Source: Apricaphanius iberus
Taxonomy: Eukaryota; Chordata; Actinopteri; Cyprinodontiformes; Aphaniidae
Direction: 5' to 3'
NCBI GenBank assembly: GCA_028564705.1
Contig: JAPXFQ010002688.1
Location: 1,240,001-1,304,000 of the forward strand
DNA length: 64,000 nucleotides
How positions within the stretch are numbered: the first letter of the stretch is position 1; every line of letters begins with the position of its first letter. Below are positions 12,105 through 23,200 of the stretch, piece by piece. A model generated the notes under the pieces. The model made no database searches and was not told where the DNA came from. It saw only the letters and a program-made list of their open reading frames with translations. The position numbers and the translations under genes are program-made.

Positions 12105-12967
12105 AAAACTGAATGTATTGAGCAAATCAATGGATGGATGTGCCATCATTTTCTCCAGCTGAATAGAAACAAACCTGAAGTAATTATTTTGGACCTATAG
12201 TGGAACAATCAAGAGTCAGCACACAGCTTCAGTTAATACATCTAGAATCTACTGATCAGGCCTGAAGTCTAGGTGTAGAAATTGACTCAGACCTAAACCT
12301 CCAGGGTCTCATGAAGGCAATAACAAGGTCACTCTTCTATCACTTGAAGAACATTTCTAGGATTAAAGGACTAATTTTGTAACGGGATCTTAAAAACTGA
12401 TCCCTGCGTTTATCTTTAGTTGGCTTGAATACTGCAATAATGTACTCACTAATCTGCCTAAAAAGTCAGTCAGTCAGCTGCAGCTGATCCAAAATGCTGC
12501 TGCTCGTGTCCTCACTGATACCAGGAAAGTAGAGCACATCACCCCAGTTCCAAAGACCTTACACCAGCTCCCTGAACCTCTGAGAATAGACTTCAAAAGA
12601 CTTTTTCTAGTTTATAACTCATTGAAGGGCTTTGTACCAGAAGATCTGTTGTCACTATAGCAACCCTCCAGACCAGTCAGGTCTTCAAACTCTAGTCTGC
12701 TAATCACCCCTAGAATTAAAACCAATCATGGAGAAGCAGCTTTCAGTTTCTATGATCCCCTTATCTGGAACAAACTTCCATAAGACTGCAAAGCTGCTGA
12801 AACACTGAGCTGGAATGTCATGTGTTTAAATGCGTTATATGTTGTATGTCTCCAAGGTTTTGTTTTATGCTTTTACTACTGCTTTTATATGGTTTTATCC
12901 CCTTATGATGTAAAGCACCTTGAATTGCATTGTTGAAAGTCTGCAATACAATTAAATTTCCTTGCCT
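12105..12967 (+). mobile_element. L2-like LINE fragment (end of reverse transcriptase and tail)
   Basis: Translation with frame changes gives the last part of an L2-type reverse transcriptase ORF: a stretch like CNNVLTNLPKKSVSQLQLIQ, then NAAARVLT, and later the WNKLP-type motif region. It closes with the tail GAATTGCATTGTTGAAAGTC and AATTTCCTTGCC. It has many stops and is 5' truncated. Confidence 0.85.
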
Positions 12968-12985
12968 ACAATTGTATGCACACTG

Positions 12986-14199
12986 TCTCAGACTGCATTG
13001 GCCAATTTATTAGATACACCTTCCTAGTACTGGCGTGGACCCCTTTTTGCCTTCAGAATTGCCTTAATCCTTCATGGCATAGATTCTATAAGGTACTGGA
13101 AACATTCTTCTGAGATTTATGTCCATATTGACATGATAGCATCATGCAGTTGCTGCAGATTTGTCGGCAGCACATCCATGATGCGAATCTCCTGTTCAAC
13201 CACATCCCAAAGGTGCTCTATTGGATTGAGATCTGGTGACTGTGGACTGTGCCATTTGAGTACAGTGAACCCATTGTAATGTTCAAGAAACCAGTCAGAT
13301 ATGATTCAAGCTTTATGACATGGTGCACTATCCTGCTGGAAGTAGCCATCAGACGATGGGTACACTGTGTTCATAAAGGGATGGACATGGTCAGGAACAA
13401 TACTCAGTTAGGCTGCGGCATTGCAACAATGATCAGTTGGTACTAAGGGGCCCAAAGTGTACCAAGAAACTGTCCCCCACACCATTACACCACCAGCCTG
13501 AACCGTTGATACAATGCAGGATGGATCCATGCTTTCATGTTGTTGACGCCAAATTCTGATCCTACCATCCTAATGTCGCAGCAGAAATCGAGACTCATCA
13601 GACCAGGCAACATTTTTCCAGTCTTCTATGGTCCAATTTTGGTGAGCCTGTGCAAACTGTAGCCTCAGTTTCCTGTACTTAGCTGACGGGAGTGGCACCC
13701 GGTGTGGTCTTCTGTCCTAGCCCATCTGCCTCTAAGTTCAATGTGTTGTGCGTTCAGAGATGCTCTTCTGCAAATCTTAGTAGTAACGAGTGGTTATACG
13801 AGTGACTGCTGCTTTTCTATCGGCTACTGCCCATCCGGCCATTCTCTTCTGGCATCAACAAGGCATTTTTGCCCACAGAACTGCCACTAATTGGATATTT
13901 TCCCTTGTTTGGACCTTTCTCTGTAAACTCTAGAGATGGTTGTGCATAAAAATCCCAGTTAATCAACAGTTTCTGAATTACTCAGACCAGCCTTTTTGGC
14001 ACCAACAATCATGCCATGTTCAAAGTCACTTAAATCATCTTTCTTTCCCATTCTGATGCTTGGATTGAACTGCAGCAGAACATCATGACCATGTCTACAA
14101 GCCTAAATACATTGAGTTGCCGCCATGTGATTGGCTGCTTAGAAATTTGCGTCAACGAGCAGTTGGACAGGTGTGCCTAATAAAGCTACCGCTGAGTGT
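12986..14199 (-). mobile_element. Tc1-like (Tcb2-type) element, degraded
   Basis: The ends GGCCAATTTATTAGATACACC and AGGTGTGCCTAATAAAGC are imperfect inverted repeats. The - strand holds a decayed Tc1 transposase: a C-terminal SPDLNPIE-type motif around 13230, the middle at 13300-13560, and an N-terminal helix-turn-helix segment around 13900-14060. Several stops and small indels break it. It lies directly between two fragments of the same L2 LINE family (12105-12967 and 14203-14890). Confidence 0.88.
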
Positions 14200-14202
14200 A
14201 AT

Positions 14203-14890
14203 CCTTCATTTTATTCTATTTGTCCACCTGGCTTTCCGTAAAGAGTGGAACAGAAACAATACTGAATAAAATACTTTTGGACCTACAAAGGAACAATCAA
14301 GAGTCAGCACACCATTTCAGCTATTCCAGCTAGAAGCTAAAGATCAGGCCTAAAATCAGGGAGTAGAGACGGACTCAAAGCTGAACCCTCAGAAAAATAT
14401 ATACAATTACAAAGTCAGCTTTCTTTCAAATAAAAAAAAATTATAGGATTATGGAACTAACTTTTCTAACAAGATCTTAAAACTCTCATCCACTCCAAAC
14501 AGTGTCTTCACAGGTTTGTCCAAAAAGTCAGTTGACTGTATCTCATCCAGAATTCTGGTGCTCAGTAAAATTAGTAAAATGGTGCCCATCACCTTCATTT
14601 CAAATCCTTAAACTGCCCCCCTGTAGCTCAGAGACTGTCCTTTAAAATGCATTTGTTTATAAAAAAAAACAGAATTACTTTGCACTAAACTAAATTAAAG
14701 ATCTCTTGTTGTTCTTTCAACCTCCCAGACCACTCGGGTCTTCTAGTTCAAATGTACTGTGTATCCATAGAACCAAAAGCTAACAATGGGATGTAGCATT
14801 CAGTTTTTATGCTCCTCTAATCTGGAACATACTTCCAGACCACTGTAGAGTCTAAAAAGCCATCTGTTTTACACCTGCCTTTGCCCAGTA
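14203..14890 (+). mobile_element. Second degraded L2-like LINE fragment
   Basis: This copy shares with 12180-12960 the phrase GGAACAATCAAGAGTCAGCA, then AGATCAGGCC, the reverse-transcriptase end and the TCTGGAACA..CTTCCA motif. It is strongly decayed. It may be a separate insertion of the same family, since it repeats a part already present left of the Tc1 element. Confidence 0.75.
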
Positions 14891-15266
14891 ATCACTGGAA
14901 CATATATTAATTTGAGTCTGGATTGCATCTTTTCATTACTTCTCTTTATTTTGCCTCCACAATTTATGGCTTCCTTTCATGTTTGTTGTGTTTTGTTTTT
15001 TTATAATGTAAAACATACAGATGAACTTGACTTAACTCCTCCAACTTTTCCAAGGTGTTATCATCAAGTAATGGGTTTGCAGTTATTAAGAGGTCTTGGA
15101 AAACTTAGATGGCACTCTGACTGTGTAATCCCAGTCCACAGTCACTAAAAACTTGATCTGCAACTAGCAGTCTCTGAAGTTTGTTTTCATGCACAGAAGA
15201 TTACCTTATATTCTTGCACTCCCTGTTTATTTAAAAACTGTTTTTTTTCTTTGGCTTTCTCCGTAG

Positions 15267-15311
15267 TACTACGAGATGTCCTATGGGCTCAATATTGAGA
15301 TGCACAAACAG
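15267..15311 (+). CDS. tle5: tle5 coding exon, Q domain part 2
   Basis: This 45-bp, phase-0 exon encodes YYEMSYGLNIEMHKQ, a nearly invariant piece of the Groucho/TLE Q domain. The acceptor ends ccgtag at 15266 and the donor is gtaagt at 15312. It joins in frame to the previous exon (..RHYIM|YYEMSY..) across an intron of about 11.3 kb that is packed with transposons. The residues fit the second part of the amphipathic coiled coil that forms TLE oligomers. Identity as a TLE-family exon is certain from sequence. Assignment to TLE5 specifically comes from the flanking exons. Confidence 0.96.
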
Positions 15312-15424
15312 GTAAGTTTGTTTAAAATCTTACTGGCTTTTGCATTAAGGATGTTGTGATTGCTTTATACAGCATGTTATCTTAAAGTCTAGTGATGTTA
15401 GCATGAGAAGATCTGTTAGATCGA

Positions 15425-15447
15425 CCCCCCCCCCCCCCCCCCCCCCC
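15425..15447. repeat. Homopolymer run of 23 C
   Basis: There are twenty-three consecutive C after TCGA, about 110 bp into the intron behind the YYEMSYGL exon. The true length is likely variable and error-prone in assembly. Confidence 0.95.
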
Positions 15448-15485
15448 AAATGTTCTTAATTTGTTGCTAAATGGAGTCCCCATTT

Positions 15486-15795
15486 ATTATCAGAATCAGC
15501 TTTAATGGCCAAGTATATCACATACAAGGAATTTGACTCCGGCAACTTTTCTCTCCAGTACAGAACTTAAATAAGTAAAATAAAAAAATAAATACAAATA
15601 AATAATAAAGGATAAAATATACACCAAACCGGGGTTATTGTACAGTGAGTATATACAGCAGTGCAGAGTTATAGTTTATTGTTATGTGAATGGACTCACA
15701 CTCTGTGACTATTCAGAGTTCATCAGAGCGACAGCCTGGGGGAAAAAAAATTTCTTGCGTCGGGTGGTTTTAGCGTACAACGCTCTGTAACGCCG
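15486..15795 (-). repeat. Interspersed repeat, LINE 3'-end-like, inverted
   Basis: CAGAATCAGCTTTAATGGCC, AAGTATATCACATACAAGGA and the later GACAGCCTGGGGGAA / GTCGGGTGGTTTTAGCG phrases form a repeat I recognise as common in fish genomes. The exact family cannot be named without a repeat library. Confidence 0.6.
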
Positions 15796-16366
15796 GCCTG
15801 ACATGAACTTATTATTATTTGTTTTTCACAAACATAACTAAAGGTTTTTAGGCCACCTAAAGCAAACAAAATTGACCAGTAATCTTCAATGAAAATCAAT
15901 GTTCTTAGAGTCATACAATTTCTTCAATATCACAATCATTTTCCAGGGAAAGTTTAGCGTGGTGACGTATTTAGAACTGCATATGGTGATTGATTTAGGC
16001 TGGAAGCGAGGAGTAGATTATGTTCATGTATCGTTTATTTGGCTCAAACTGAAAGAGAAGTTTATGCCCTGTCTGTAGGTGGGAGAGACGGATTGGCCTC
16101 CAAAGGGCCAGCCTTATCAGTGACCTCGTCTCTAGCTGCACACACACAAACAGCCTCAATCCCTGTGACTGATGGTGCACACTGACAAGCTTATTGGCAG
16201 AAGCCAGCAAACTTTGACAAATGGACTCACACACAGAGAAAGTAGCAGCTTCTATGATTTAAAGAGCTTCGCATTTATGCACCCACACGGTCTCGGAAGC
16301 TGGAAGCCCAAGACGGACGCTGTGATGCATGCTGGTCACATGCACAAGCAAGCACGCACGCAAAAC

Positions 16367-16680
16367 TGTGTGTGTGTGTGTGTGTGTACTATTAACAAGC
16401 ACAAGCTGGGTCAAGCATTTCTTGTGTCTTTGTGCATGTGGCATTATAAGTTTGTTCTTGTAATTTCGTATTAGTTATCCAAAATAAAAAATGGTAAATG
16501 TCAGTGTGTGGGTTGAAACTGCAAGTAAAAGTTCTAGTGTGTGTGTGTGTGTGTGTGTGTGTAAAAGTGTGCCCTCTTTCATTGGTGCCTCAATTTATGT
16601 GTGTATTTCTGGCACGTGTTCAGGAATAATTATGCTATTGTGGTTGTGTGTGCGTGTGTGTGTGTGTGTTTGTGCGCGCG
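16367..16680. repeat. Cluster of three (TG)n tracts
   Basis: TG tracts lie at about 16367-16388, 16537-16562 and 16644-16680, the last with CGCGCG at its end. A C/T-rich run follows at 16810-16890. All ORFs over this area are low-complexity artefacts. Confidence 0.93.
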
Positions 16681-17167
16681 TAGTTTCTTTGTGCCCGGTG
16701 TGAGTGGGTGCAGAGAATGGCTAGTTCCATTAGAGCGTTGAAATTGAAGGGGATGTGTGGAAACGAGTGTCGAGGAGCATTCATGTCTGGGCCTATTGTG
16801 CAGAGCCAGTCTCCCCTCTCTCCTCCTCCTCCTCGTTCTCCTCTCTCCACCTCCATCTCTATTTCCCTCTTTTTCTTTCTTTCTCACACATTGTGAGTTG
16901 TGAGTTGCCCGCAGTTGCGCCTTCTCAATCACGTCGCAATTCAGAATATGCCTCTCCAGTCTTTTTGCTTTTTTGCTCTCTTCTCTATGAGAATTTTCAT
17001 TTTCTGTTTGAGAGAATAGGTTTGGCTGAGCTAGACAAAAATCTGGGATTTTGTTAGAAATAAATAATGTCATATTTTTTCTGATTCTCATTTTATTTAC
17101 TGCTTTATCCCGTGTGTCAAGGCTTCAGACAGACATTTCTTTTTTATACTTGTTCCAGCGTTTGAAC

Positions 17168-18638
17168 TAGGGCTGCCACGATTAGTCGGTTTTGTCACGA
17201 TAATGTCAAAACCAAAATTGTCAACAAAGAATGTATTTGTGGATGCTGTCGTCTTAATTAAAAAAAATAAAAAATAAATTGTGTCTGTACGGCTCACTAC
17301 TCTCTATATATTGTATATCTATGGCTCTGTCTGCCTCTCAGCTCCTGATGCACAAGAACAGGAGTGGGAATCTGAATCAATCCTAGCATAACACCAGAAA
17401 AGCCCAAACTGTCATAGCGATCAAACAATGGAGCTCAAATATTTAGGAGCATTTTATAAAAATTGTACAGAAGCATATGTAAACCAAAATCCACAAGGTA
17501 GAACCTGTTTAGGGTGCAGGACGACGGCGATGTTAAAGCCTCTTAACAGGAAGCCTGGCGCGGCTGCCTATGTAGAGGGGCAGTTGGCTGGATAAGCTAA
17601 TTAGCACGTTAGCTGCTAACATTAACACCAACAGTAGGCTGACTGAACATCCTACTTTAACTAGTCTGCTTTCTGTATTCTGTCTGGGGCATTCATAGAT
17701 CGATATAAATGTGTAGATTTATCGCAGCTTTTCTGGTTCTGATCGGTAGCAGACATCATAGTGCCGTTGCCGCTGTCTACAAGACATCAAAGCATAGGCG
17801 TATTTTTCACGACACTTGTAGAGGAGTGCACATAGTTGGCTCATTGATTTCTGTTTATGGCAGTATCCCAGTACATCGTTGGTCTCGTGGACGCAAAAAC
17901 TTTGAAAAGGCTTAACAAACTGAGAGTTTATCTATTAAATAGAAAATGTTAATGATTACTTGTATTAATATCTGTAACATTAACAGTAGTGATTGATTTT
18001 TTTTTTTTTAGGGTTGCACCGATACCGATACTCGTATCGGGTATCGGCCCTGATACTGCCTAATGTACTGGTATCGGTATCGGTTAAACTTAACCGATAC
18101 TATGAACCGATACTCAAAATGGGGAAAATCCACAAAAAATTCACCAAAACAGATTAATTTTTCACTTGAAACTTTTTTTTGTGGTAATTTTATATTTTAC
18201 ATCTGTTATTTCGTCTCAGTTATGTTTAGTTTGTAAAGTCTGGTGCCTTTAATCCCTGTGGCCAAGCAGCCAGGGCACATGATCTATCGGAGCCATAGTG
18301 ACAGGACCTCCACACTGTCACAAATAGTATAGGATCGGTATCGGGTATCGACAGATACACAAAATCCAGCCATCGCTATCGGGACTGAAAAACTCGGATC
18401 AGTGCATTCCTAATTTTTTTTTCCTTAGCACGTTATGTGTCTGCTGTAACATTGTTTTTTTTTTTACAATTAGTTCATAAATGTACCTGTCAGTATTTTA
18501 GATAGCATATAACACTTAGAGAAAACACTTCCAGCTGGAAGCTAATGATGTATATATTTGAGGAGCTACTGCGATAAGATAACATTTTTGGGTGATCCGA
18601 TTAGTCGATTATCAAAATAATTGTTTGCGGCAGCCCTA
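17168..18638. mobile_element. 1.47-kb nonautonomous hAT element with 8-bp TSD
   Basis: It begins TAGGGCTGCCACGATTAG and ends GCGGCAGCCCTA, and is flanked by the exact duplication GTTTGAAC at 17160-17167 and 18639-18646. ATTAGTCG also recurs near both ends. No transposase frame remains. A second hAT-like element is inserted at 18009-18412. Confidence 0.9.
18009..18412. mobile_element. hAT-like element nested in the larger hAT
   Basis: It begins TAGGGTTGCACCGATACCGA and ends CGGATCAGTGCATTCCTA, imperfect inverted repeats of the TAGGG.TGCACCGAT type. T-rich flanks of about 8 bp lie on both sides. The interior is full of GATATCGG/GTATCGG motifs in both directions, including a near-palindrome around 18076-18097. 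Confidence 0.82.
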
Positions 18639-19270
18639 GTTTGAACTTACCTGGAGAAAGAAGCAATCAATATTGTTTCCTTCCTCCGCTTAAAATACTT
18701 TACAAGCCAAACATATCTGCACTTATCTGACTTGAGCCTTTAAATTTATATCTAAATTAAAGGTGTGCTTGTAGCTTTATTAGCGTTTCCACAATATCGT
18801 GCCAACAACATGCTTAACATCCTCTCTGCCCCCTAAAGCTCGTTGATCGCTATGGTGATCTTTAATTATTCTTTTTTTAAATATGTTTTACAATAAAAAC
18901 AAACATAAAGTGCATGATGCAACACACCACAATGCTGAATCAGTGACTGTTTCACTGCAAAAAGACTGTCCATCGGGGGCAGTTTTAAAGGCTCCATTGC
19001 CTCATTGGAAGATTAGTTGTATATAATTTAGAGCGGGCCTGCTGCAAAGAACTTGCCTGTTGTGATTAATCCATATTTTAAGAAGGACTCTTGTTGCTGT
19101 CAAAAGTAGCTTTCTTTTTTGGAAGCCTTTATCTCTAATATTAATCTTGTCTGTATCTTCACTTGACCTTTTGAATGAAAATTAATTATTTTAATTATTT
19201 TGTTTGCTTTTGTAAGTTTTTAGCTGTGACTTCTCAAGGATGTAACAGAGATAATCTGTTTCCTTTTCTA

Positions 19271-19293
19271 AATAATAATAATAATAATAATAA
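19271..19293. repeat. (AAT)n microsatellite
   Basis: Seven to eight AAT units. Confidence 0.95.
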
Positions 19294-19539
19294 GCCTTAA
19301 ATTATGGCTTTGTGCCTTGAAAGTAGGCGGTGTATTAAATTCCACATGCAAGGTCACAGTTCTGCCAAGTGTCCTGGGTCTCATCACATACTACTACTGA
19401 ACACATTCATAGCCTCATTTGCTCATGTCACCTAAGCCGTTCCGCACAAGAACAAGAAGGCGCAATCTTTTACTTAAAACGGTCTGTATTTGCACCTGGT
19501 TGTGGACAGTGACTGAAAACAAATCGGTGTAACTTGGTT

Positions 19540-20212
19540 TCCAGAACTGAGAGGTTTCCAATCACACTCTGGATCATCCAGATGGTCTCAGGCAAACTTT
19601 AGACTGGCCTTGACATGTGCTGGCTTAGACAGCATGACCTTTTGAGCACTGCAGGATTTTAAATCCATGACAGCTTATTGTTACTAATGATAACCTTTGT
19701 TACTTTGGTCCCAGCTCTCTTCAGGTAATTTACCCATCCCCCCAGTGTAGTTTGGGCTATTTCCTTACCATTCTCAAGATTATGTGTACCCCACAAGTTT
19801 AAAATTTGCATGGCGTCCCTGGTTGAGATTGCTATATACTATTTATTCAATTTTTTAAATAATTGCTCCAACAGTTAATCTCTTTTCACCAGACTGTTTG
19901 CCTTTTGTAGACTGGCTCATCCCAGTCTTGTCCAGGTGTACAATCTTATCCCTCATGTCCTTGGACAGCTCTCTGGTCTTAGCCATGGTGGAGGTTAGTC
20001 TGACTATTTGAAGGTGTGGACAGGTGTCTTTTACATAGAAAAGGAGTTTGTAACTCATTACCAAACACACACACACACACACTCGATTCTTTCCCTACAT
20101 CCTGTCTCTCATACTTGAAGGGTACCTTTTGATGAAAATTAGACACCTCATCTTGTTATGTAGGACAGCTTGCACAAACGTTGACTGACAAATACGTTTT
20201 TGCCCCACTGTC
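19540..20212 (-). mobile_element. Tc1-like element remnant (N-terminal half)
   Basis: The - strand encodes [20 protein letters not shown] and, a little later, [11 protein letters not shown]. This is the N-terminal helix-turn-helix of Tc1 transposases (usual start M-K-T-K-E-L-S-K-D). Left of it, decayed sequence covers the paired-like domain down to CTCTGGATCATCCAGATGG. The end near CGTTTTTGCCCCACTGT resembles the outer end of this family. The catalytic half is missing. Confidence 0.85.
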
Positions 20213-23200
20213 TGTGTGGCAAGGGAAAGAGTCTGTATAGCATTCACATAAGAAAAATATAAAAAATGTCTCCTGAAATGCAGTAAATTAAAAAAATATC
20301 TTTACATAAACTATGTAATATGCATCTGTTTTGAATTGAGCTGTGGTATTTAGAATAGGCAAGAAGGGATGAGTCATTTAGAGATTAATTTTTTTAATAA
20401 TGATGAAAAGGTATCAAATGTATTTATTTCCATCTGGCAGGATGTAGTCCCACATGGTTCAAATATTGAAGGTCATCTGAAGACGAAACTAGAACACAGA
20501 AAGAAAGTCTGTGTAGTGTTACAGTTGTCCGCACTGTTTTCCACGCTTCCTTCAAACACATTTAAAACGGCGTGAGTGCATTTTTTTCACTCTTTTTAAA
20601 CTTCATTATGACAAAAGATGAGATTATTGAAAAGGGCTAAAAGCTCAAAGAACATCAGAAGCAGTTTTAACTGTCGCACTGTGAGCACTAAATCTTTCAT
20701 GCTTTGATTGTATATTGTCCAGTTTTGTATGTTTCCATATAATTGCATAAGACTTTTTTTTTTGTTTGTTTTTTTATGCCAGAACAAAGCGTTCAGTAAT
20801 CATGGACTTGTAACAGAGCTTAGAAAAAGCTAGAAAGATGCAATTCAAGAGAAATGAGCAGTTATAAAGAAATATCTGGAGTAGAGTCCCGAGGGAATAG
20901 ATGATAATAAGACGTTAAATAAAAAAACAAACCAAAAAAACAACAAAGCCTGGCAGGGGGAAAACAACGAAATAGCACAAAGTGCACTGAAAAGAGGAAG
21001 TTCCAAAGATGGCACAGAGCGAGTCCCGCAGAGACATTTTAGAGATGTCAGGGACATGTAATGACGAGTGGGATAGGAATCGAGCGCTTGATGGGGAGAG
21101 GCGCTCTGCATGCCTAATGACTGTTAGGAGGCTCTCTCTCTCTTCATGGCACTACGAATTAAGCTGTAACACAATTACTGCTGCTTTGCATATCTCAGAC
21201 GGATTGGGTGATTACCAACGAAATGTGATAATAGACCTGCATCTAACAAAGATGGGGAATGTGCAGGAGGTGAAACTCTGTGTGCCTACATCTGTGACTG
21301 TTTTGTGTTTGTATCCAATTGCCCATATATCCACGATTACTCGGAGGGGAGTATTGAGTACATGCTATTTATTTAATGAGTTGAATGGGGAAAAATGTCT
21401 GTATTAATAGATGTGAGATGCTGGAGATATTTTTCCATGTTTGCGAAGGTAATATCAGATGTTTCCCGTACTAATAAGTATGTGAGTATGTTTTCTCAAA
21501 GGCAAGTTACATTTATTAAGGAGATCAAATTGTTGAATTGCTGCCATGTTATGTTTTATTTTTCAACAAAAGAATCAAAACAAAGCCAAGGTTTATATAC
21601 AATCAAGTAGTAATTTATTTGCAAAATAATGCAGAAAATATGCACACATTTTCAGGAATTGTCTTGAGTTTTAATTCAAGGGCTGCACCTACACTATGAC
21701 ACCCACCCAAAAAAAAGGACTTACCATAAGTTCATGTTTTTATTTATTTATTTTAGATATAGCTTTTAGTTTTATCTTCAGCATTTTTATGTCAAGTTCA
21801 TCTGTATTCTACAATTCAGCGATGAGTACAAAGTGCTTTCCATAATATAAACATACCACAAAAACAAAAAAAGAGAGTTAATTACTCTGAAAATATAGAG
21901 AAGTAATTATAAAGTTGTGATAAATTATTTTGCCTCGAGGCTTTTTTGTACTCGAGTTACTCGAGGAATTTTTTCTGCCCCACATACAAGCTTTGTCCAT
22001 AGACCCTTGTGATGGCAAGCCACACAGGGTAAGATCAACACCTCACCTCTAGTTTATTTCACTATAGCTTACTTTCAAGTCACTACTTTAAATATCTTAC
22101 TTTTCATCGAATACATTGTGTCTCTGTTTCTTTTCCCATCACACCTTACAATGTTTTTATATGGAGTGCACATATTAATAACACAGCAAGGTTGAAACAG
22201 TGTTTCCTCTAGGATTTTTAGGGTAAAGTGAACTTACCTTGTTATCTTCATTTAACAAACTCATCGGAAAATAAAGTAATCAATAATAGTGTTATCAGGG
22301 AGCGATTTGTGAAAAAAACAAAGGGGGATGGGGGCATCTTTTTGAGAAACTTTTTGTCTATGGTCCATTGTCTAATAGCTAATGTAATATTGCACATATT
22401 TTCATCCAACTTCAGCTAAAGAAACAAGGTTAGGCTACTTAAAGAGATCCCTTCCGCTCACAAAATATTTTCTAAATGGCATAAATAGGCTAGGCTACTG
22501 CCAAATACGTAATGTTAACTTATAGTAAATTATCAGCTAGGTTATCCTAGCCTATAGATTACAATGTTTCGGTTGTGTGGCCTTTGTGCGTGTGATTCCT
22601 AATTCATTAAAACCTAAACTTTTCTGTGTAGGCTAATGTAACACAACTGTTTACTTAAAAATAATTACGTCTATTACTACATCTATAGAAGATTTCCAAT
22701 TGGTATTATATTCAGACATGAAAACAGGTCGGGGTGAAAAATGTGAGAAGAATATTCCCCATCCAGGCGGGTCTGGGGGAATGCTACCCCAGAAGAAAAT
22801 TCAGACTTTGATTTTAACACCTTAGGCGCCTGGTCTTTTTCTAAAAAATATTCAATATTGATATCACTAGTTCAAAATTTTGTAACTTTAATATGGTTAT
22901 TGATAAAGTTATACTGTAAATGAGAAAAATCTTCAGTATGATCTTCAGTATGATGGGAGCAAAATAACACTTCTAATTTGCATATTATGTCATTAGGCAT
23001 TGGCAATATTGGTTTGGAATACTTTTACAGATGTTTATCTTTTTTACATAGTTTAAAACTTACTTTATTTTGAATTTTTATATTCTTTATTTTTCTATAT
23101 ATGTATTTTCTACACATGTATTTATTGGCATTTTTTTCAAGAACAGGTGGACATATCTGTTTATTTCCTTTGTTATGAGGCTCGATTAGTCGATCCACCA

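Larger units (their letters stand above)
3924..15266. other. tle5: tle5 intron of ~11.3 kb, mostly transposon remains
   Basis: The intron holds a hAT BED fragment, a MITE at 4854-5447, two Tc1 copies, a 201-bp hAT element, L2 tails, a MITE at 9956-10534 and simple repeats. The parts not explained by repeats are about 8850-9950 and 11160-11560. These contain moderately GC-rich, non-repetitive patches that could be regulatory. No coding exon other than the flanking ones is supported. Confidence 0.7.

Noticed and set aside
16630..17091. 153-codon - strand ORF
   Set aside because: Translation of TG and CT microsatellites (Thr-His and Arg/Glu runs). Not a gene.
2270..20212. The two Tc1 pieces at 2.3 and 19.5 kb as ends of one large element
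   Set aside because: They share family motifs but lie in opposite orientation with tle5 exons and other insertions between them. They are separate remnants.
21009..21407. 132-codon + strand ORF in a tle5 intron
   Set aside because: No recognisable family and no exon-like borders. Kept only as a possible non-coding element.
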